From: Alisma plantago-aquatica
Taxonomy: Eukaryota > Streptophyta > Magnoliopsida > Alismatales > Alismataceae
NCBI GenBank assembly: GCA_963693085.1
Contig: OY856409.1
Span: 1,617,103,711-1,617,167,710, forward strand
Reading direction: 5' to 3'
Length of the DNA stretch: 64,000 nucleotides
In this document: in pieces, positions 59,517-64,000 of the stretch
Numbering within the stretch: the stretch's first letter is position 1
Layout of the letters: every line of letters begins with the position of its first letter
The notes under the pieces: generated by a model
Seen by the model: the letters and a program-made list of their open reading frames with translations, nothing else
Database searches by the model: none
What the model was told of the DNA's origin: nothing
Position numbers and translations under genes: made by a program

Positions 59517-59680
59517 CAAGCAGTCAATAGCCCAACTGGTCGGGTCCGGTGGTTCCTCATGAAGCATCCCAGGTTCGAATCCCAGTGGGGGACTAAGGCT
59601 GATTTACCCATCTCGGGAGCATCTTGGCTACGCTGCCCGCATCACAGAGAGGGAGAAGGAACCTTCTCTTAGATCTGATA
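59517..59680 (+). mobile_element. SINE S4, a different tRNA-derived family
   Basis: The A-box-like tagcccaactgg (59528-59539) and B box ggttcgaatccc (59572-59583) define a tRNA-type head, but head and body sequence differ from S1-S3. It shares only the general plan and the (CATA)n tail, and ends ttagatctgata. Confidence 0.82.
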
Positions 59681-59707
59681 CATACATACATACATACATA
59701 CATACAT
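59681..59707. repeat. (CATA)n tail of S4
   Basis: About six CATA units follow S4. Confidence 0.95.
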
Positions 59708-59745
59708 TTAGGGGGGATGTCGGAATATATTTACCTAATTTTGAT
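59708..59745 (+). mobile_element. LINE 3'-end stub (38 bp)
   Basis: The last bases (gaatatatttacctaatttt, then gata) match the LINE C 3' end (gaataaaatttacctaattt, then cgata at 58612-58636), and (CATA)n follows. It looks like a severely 5'-truncated copy of the same LINE family. Confidence 0.75.
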
Positions 59746-59850
59746 ACATACATACATACATACATACATACATACATACATACATACATACATACATACA
59801 TACATACATACATACATACATACATACATACATACATAAAACATACATAC
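59746..59850. repeat. (CATA)n tail of the LINE stub
   Basis: About 23 CATA units and a cataaaacatacatac end lead into LINE D. Confidence 0.95.
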
Positions 59851-60087
59851 AAAAATGGCCATCCCCTATGTTTAACTCCGGAGAAAAGCCAGTCCTCTAC
59901 CAAGGCGACGATGCCAACGATGGGGCATCAAACCCCCATTGTCCAACCCATGTTCACCTCCACCAACACCCTCCCAACTCCGTTCAACCCTACCCCTACC
60001 CCTACCCCATCCACCCTCAAGAGAGGAGAGAAGAATGGATATGAGAGGATCCCTAATTGTGAGGCACAAAGTAGAGATGCTGACGTC

Positions 60088-60395
60088 GATGCGTCACAAA
60101 GAAAGAATATTAGCGACACATCAAAGAAGGGCAGCGTCATCGACGCGTCACAGAAATGGGTAGCCGACGCTGTGTCACAGAAGAAGGAAAGTGACAATGT
60201 GTCATTGGAATGGGGAGCCGACACTGCATCATGGGAGCAGGGTATCGATGACGATGCGTCACAATAGTGCATTGATGTCAACAAATCATAGGAGGGGGGC
60301 GACGACGCCGATGCATCATAGAAGTTGGGCGTCAATGCAGATGGGTCATAGAAGATGGAAGACAACACTGATGCGTCACAGAAGGAGGGCTCCAG
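60088..60395 (+). repeat. 11-unit 27/30-bp coding minisatellite in LINE D ORF1
   Basis: Units begin at 60088, 60115, 60142, 60169, 60196, 60223, 60253, 60280, 60310, 60340 and 60370. Every interval is 27 or 30 bp, so the frame is kept. The unit encodes D-A-S-Q-K followed by four or five variable residues ending in D. Four units now carry TAG at or just after the Gln codon. Confidence 0.9.
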
Positions 60396-60450
60396 TTTGG
60401 GACAAAGAAGAGCTGTTTGGAATCAAAGTCTTAAGCAACCTGTGAACAAG

Positions 60451-60542
60451 AAGAACAAGGAGTTGGAATTCCCTAAAACTAGGGTTGTAGATGGAGAAGA
60501 ACAAGGAGTTGGAATTCCCTAAAACTAGGATTGTAGATGGAG
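60451..60542 (+). repeat. 46-bp tandem duplication
   Basis: Two adjacent 46-bp copies (aagaacaaggagttggaatt...) at 60451-60496 and 60497-60542 differ at one base. Because 46 is not a multiple of three, the duplication shifts the ORF1 frame just before DUF4283. Confidence 0.93.
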
Positions 60543-61581
60543 AAGTCCATGTCGAATTGGATGAGGAGGAGTTTGACATGATGAAGAATTTATGGGAGTT
60601 CACCATCATGGTGTACACTTTGGGGAAGAGTCCATGCTACCCTCACTTGTTGGCCTGGGTGAAGAGGACATGGAATCCTATGGGGGAGTTTGATATTCTA
60701 TCAAGAGATCATGGCATCTTTCTTATCTGGTTATCTCTGGCGGAGGACAAGTAGTGCTGGCCATGGGCCCTCGGTGGTTTGACCAATAGTCGGTGATAGG
60801 AAAACACTATCAACATGGTGACGAGGTTCACAAGGATGCTTTTCTTATGATCCCAACTTGGACAACATTGAAGTCTTTTGGGTGGACATGGACTAGGAAA
60901 GTTGCTGACACCATTGCGGCAAGAGCTGGGACAATGCTACATATTGATAAACGTTCCTTGGAGGGCGATGAACCAAGAGTCCTAGTGGAGATGGAGGTTG
61001 ATGGACCTAAGCCAAAGGTGGTATGGCTCAATGTGAAGGGAAGAGAACTGATCACGGTGATGATCTAATATGATCATATTCCTATTTCTTGTAGCAAGTG
61101 TCGCACCTTTGGGCATGACACACAACAATGTAGGAAGCAGGAAGCAGGAAGCATAGAAAATGGATGAGGATGTTGCCATGTAGAAGATTTGGAAGAAGGT
61201 AGATGAAGGGTCTCATGCTATGGAGAAGTCATCGACTGAGATGACGAACCATATGCAACCAACAGATGGTAAGAAGGCTTCAAGCTCACAAGTAGGTGAT
61301 GAAGGTAGAGAAACACCAATGAAAGGCAAAAGGATTCCTAAAGATACTAGACATGAAGAAGGAGAATTCATATCCTCAACAAGGAGGAAATGGCCTAACA
61401 CGACATGTATACCAAAGATTGTGGGTATGAGTACCATCCTAGACACCACAAATAGTTTTGAAGCTCTCTCTGACTTGGATAGGGAGGGGGGAAATGTTGT
61501 GGTAGAAAAGGAGCAGGAGGTGAGAAGGAAGGATAGAAAGAAGGAGCCGATCAGACACACCAAATCACAAAAAACATTTGA

Positions 61582-61850
61582 TATGTCCATGCTCTTATGG
61601 AATATTAAGGGTGGGTGTGACAGGAACAAGATCAAGGAAATCCAAGAGTGGATTCTTGCCATTGGGCACTCATTGGTCGCTTTGGCAGAAACAAAAATAA
61701 ACTTGCAAAATAAAAACAATATTAGATATTCCATAGGGATGGGAGGAGATATCTAACATAGATTGTGCTGAGGTAGCCATAGTCTATGTGGTATGGAAGC
61801 CAAGTGCATGACATGTGTCAGTGATACACTCAAAAGGGAAAGGAGAGAGA
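61582..61850 (+). pseudogene. LINE D ORF2 start (endonuclease N-terminus)
   Basis: MSMLLWNIKGGCDRNKIKEI and LVALAETKINLQNK match the start of the AP endonuclease, with the catalytic Glu in AETKI. It is in the same frame as the end of ORF1. A stop at 61754 follows, then the LINE sequence ends. No RT is present. Confidence 0.82.
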
Positions 61851-61860
61851 AAAGTGGAGG

Positions 61861-62682
61861 AACCCTACCTGGAGGACTAAAAAGACATTTTGGTAGCGGA
61901 AACAACGACATAATGACTCCATCTCATCCAGATCTACTCCTTAACTCTTTCTCCTATTTTCAGTATCTTGAAATCCATGTTTTGCATATTTTCGATCTCC
62001 TATGATTCCATGTCTCGCATATTTAGCTAATCCCCTTAATTCTTTAGGATCCGAGAGTAGCCTGGATATACAATGCTATTGAATTCCATGCATTAATATC
62101 AAGTTATATCTCGTTACTGGATATAATTCTATGGATGTTTCTTGTTCTATTTATTCTTGATCACCATGAATGGATTAATAGACACTTAATCATCTCGGGA
62201 GAGGGATTAAGGGTTGGAAAATATAGAATTACTCGTTTATTGTACCCTTTGGGAAAAGCAGCAAATAGATGAGGGGAGAAACCCAGAGTATTGATGTAAA
62301 GCACCTAACTAATCAAACCAATAACCACGGAGTGGGATTGACATTAGTATAGGTAGTGAATTACACTGCGGAAGCAAGTAATTCTGGCTACAGGCTTCTT
62401 ATATAGGAATTGAGATAATAGATATTAGTGTGTGGGATAGATTGCTATTGGTATTCGTCATGAGACCACCATCCTAAAGAATTCATTCAATTTATGATTT
62501 AATTAAACCATTAATTCATTTAGTTGTGTTAGTTTGGCAATTCAAATCAATTCAAACATTCATCATCGACCTAACTAATCAATCCTAGTTACAACTCTCT
62601 GTGTTCGATAACTCGGGACTCATAATCCCTTATTACTTCGACACGTACACTTGTGTATTATACACACGTTATACGCGTGTCA
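61861..62682 (+). repeat. Probable 5' LTR
   Basis: The right edge is fixed by the PBS. The last 80 bp (gttcgataactcgggactca, attacttcgacacgtacac) resemble the ends of large plant gypsy LTRs. The left edge is a guess because the other LTR is outside the window. Confidence 0.55.
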
Positions 62683-62688
62683 AGTTTT

Positions 62689-62706
62689 TGGCACCGTTGC
62701 CAGGGA
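62689..62706 (+). promoter_or_regulatory. tRNA-Asp-type primer binding site
   Basis: The sequence tggcaccgttgccaggga differs at two positions from the usual plant tRNA-Asp PBS, tggcgccgttgccgggga. It would prime minus-strand cDNA. It lies 6 bp inside the LTR end. Confidence 0.85.
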
Positions 62707-62905
62707 GTTGGCATGGTCAACACTATAAAAAGTTAGGATCGACCACTCTAGGCCATTGTATTTATTTTCCTTTTTTATATTTTTTTATTCTTCCCATTTT
62801 TCAGTACATAAAACATTACTATTATTTTAGGCATTGTACATATTCATCTAAATATTTCTTTGTAGTTCGTCTTCTTTCATTTAAAAAAAAGTTAAAAAAA
62901 AGCAC

Positions 62906-63900
62906 ATGGCCCCTTTTTGTTCTGAGTGTGGAAATGCACATGTAGGTTATAGATGTCTAAGTCCACCTTCATCACATCATGGGAAAACCTTTAAGGAAAT
63001 TCATCGTGAGCATATTCAAATTATAGTTCAATCTATTTTAAATTGCAAAAGTCCTATTTCTAATGGAGGTTGGGGTAGAGTAGAGAAAATGGAAGAAGTT
63101 GAGGTTGAGGATAAGGAATTAGAGAGTGAGGAGAACATACCGTAAGAAGGTTTATAATCACCTCTACCATGTCCTTCCATTGAGCCCACACCCACACCCT
63201 CGACTCCTAGGATTGATTTTGAATATGATTGGGGATCTGATGAGGAAGATGAGGAGAATGATGCAAATAAGGTGGAAGACAAGTTTGATACATGTGTTTG
63301 GGATATGAGTGAAGGAGAGGATGATCTAAAAGGTGCTTTATTTGATAGTAATCTTAGAGAGGAGGAAGAGAGTCAGGGAGAGGATACTCAGAGTGAGAAG
63401 GTGGAGGAATTTCCCATTATTCATCACATAATTCCTTCACCACAAGACCCATCTCTTCGTTTCCTTATGGAGGATCCTATATGGGATATATATCCATATG
63501 ATAATTTTGAAATTTTTTGTGAGGATATTAATGAATGTGGGGGATTTGAATTATTAGAAGAGGAGGAGGCACACAAATCACCTTTGATATAACCCCTCCA
63601 TTATGTGCAGCTAGGAGTGATCCATTGGGGATGGTTATAGAAATTAAGGAGCAATCATCATCATTATACCTTTCACCTCATGGATACCTATTTGTACATG
63701 TGCTCCCATGTCAAGAATTGGTTGTGATTCATGTCCATGATCATTGTAATAATGATTTACTTTTGAAATGGAATGTCAACCATACATGCTGGTCTTTTGA
63801 CTATTATTTGTTTTTTATCATTGTTGCAAGGAACCAAAAGTTTAGAAGGAAGAGGCAGAGAGAGCTTCACCCTCCTCTACGACCACCTGATTGTTGTTGA
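62906..63900 (+). pseudogene. Gag-like acidic protein with N-terminal CX2CX3HX4C
   Basis: MAPFCSECGNAHVGYRC at the start gives a knuckle, C-SE-C-GNA-H-VGYR-C. The frame has two stops (63143 and 63155) but continues in phase through a highly acidic region (DFEYDWGSDEEDEEND, DMSEGEDD) to 63590. A frame change then leads to 63625-63900, ending in a basic tail (KFRRKRQR). It resembles gag-like proteins of non-autonomous gypsy elements. The specific role is unknown. Confidence 0.6.
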
Positions 63901-64000
63901 TTGACATGTGTCCAACCTAGGACGTTAAACAAGGGAGATTGTGGGAGGAAACCCACCAATTAGGTTTATTTTGTTAATTCAATTCTATTTTTACATTCCT

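Larger units (their letters stand above)
59911..61560 (+). pseudogene. LINE D ORF1 with an N-terminal tandem repeat
   Basis: Reading from ATG 59911: a Pro/Thr-rich start, an 11-unit repeat (60088-60395), then a 46-bp duplication that shifts frame. DUF4283 runs from 60530 to 60840 (CYPHLLAWVKRTWNPMGEFD, then GPRWFD...VIGKHYQHGD). RVLVEMEVDGPKPKVVWLNV and an intact knuckle, CSKCRTFGHDTQQC (61090-61131), follow. Stops near 60265 and 61066 and a frame change near 60752 inactivate it. The tail frame, open to 61756, carries on past ORF1 into the endonuclease start. Confidence 0.83.
59851..61860 (+). mobile_element. LINE D: 3'-interrupted relative of LINE C
   Basis: ORF1 (59911 to about 61560) and the first part of ORF2 (61582 onward) are related to LINE C by the shared DUF4283 passage and ORF2 start. 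Similarity to LINE sequence fades near 61850, where sequence of the following LTR element begins. It starts directly after (CATA)n. Confidence 0.8.
61861..64000 (+). mobile_element. 5' part of a gypsy-type element with a tRNA-Asp PBS
   Basis: An LTR-like segment ends at 62682 in acgcgtgtca. A PBS, tggcaccgttgccaggga at 62689-62706, is close to the tRNA-Asp complement used by Athila/Tat-type plant elements. An acidic protein with an N-terminal knuckle follows, then gacgttaaacaagg...gggaggaaaccca at 63922-63955, a block I know from non-coding parts of such elements. No pol is seen before the window ends. With only about 1 kb of protein between PBS and that block it may be a non-autonomous derivative. 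Confidence 0.7.

Noticed and set aside
58745..59680. A CRISPR-like array or a tRNA gene cluster
   Set aside because: Units are 153-164 bp with tRNA-like boxes and microsatellite tails, in a plant context. Acceptor stems are absent, so they are SINEs rather than tRNAs, and no CRISPR features exist.
58556..59903. Cys-Met-Tyr-Val and Tyr-Ile-His-Thr repeat frames on both strands
   Set aside because: They are translations of (CATA)n tracts.
61213..61734. 173-codon minus-strand frame
   Set aside because: It is a shadow of LINE D ORF1 and the ORF2 start, which match known LINE passages.

Overview
The window looks like nuclear DNA of a flowering plant with a transposon-rich genome. Evidence: Ty1/copia elements primed by initiator tRNA-Met, a Tekay-like chromovirus with 3.3-kb LTRs, plant LINEs with DUF4283-type ORF1 and RNase H tails, a plant mobile domain remnant, MITEs sitting in (TA)n tracts, tRNA-derived SINEs, and one trichome birefringence-like (TBL) gene with GT-AG introns. 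I cannot name the species. Nothing bacterial, organellar or viral is seen. Nearly all coding matter is transposon remnant; the only host-type gene is the TBL gene at 11224-12532, which lacks its first exon here.

Layout. 1-470: probable LTR end. 1140-9346: decayed copia element, split by a short-LTR element (E1, 2449-5578, TSD cagtt) and, inside its 3' LTR, by a deleted copia (7945-9329). 9645-10492: hAT-like element with an 8-bp TSD. 11224-12532: TBL gene. 13423-13506: 29-bp poly(A) retroposon with 17-bp TSDs. 13841-15095: LINE 3' end. 15351-19146: plant mobile domain remnant between two clusters of the same palindromic repeat, with two MITEs in (TA)n. 19487-19629: foldback MITE. 19984-20470: tRNA-like SINE head on the minus strand with a purine-rich minisatellite. 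20489-22992: three copies of another MITE separated by microsatellites, one split by a Harbinger-type element (TSD taa). 24030-24400: LINE ORF1 scrap.

25559-34065: two more relatives of E1 (E2, E3). A minus-strand gypsy element (28107-32327, TSD gtatg) lies in the 5' LTR of E3. 36660-42460: old LINE with ORF1, endonuclease, RT and RNase H remains. 42951-58636: a younger LINE whose ORF1 is split by the Tekay-like element at 43523-54597. This LINE, four SINEs, a 38-bp LINE stub and the next LINE (59851-61860) are all on the plus strand, joined by (CATA)n tracts. From about 61861 to the window end is the 5' part of a gypsy-like element primed by tRNA-Asp.

The most unusual system is at 42896-59850: a LINE and at least two SINE families share a (CATA)n 3' tail and lie head to tail in (CATA)n, as if they use an ACAT microsatellite for priming or targeting. 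Two unrelated MITE families at 16204-22992 show parallel use of (TA)n. These mechanisms are inferred; the arrangement is read directly from the sequence.
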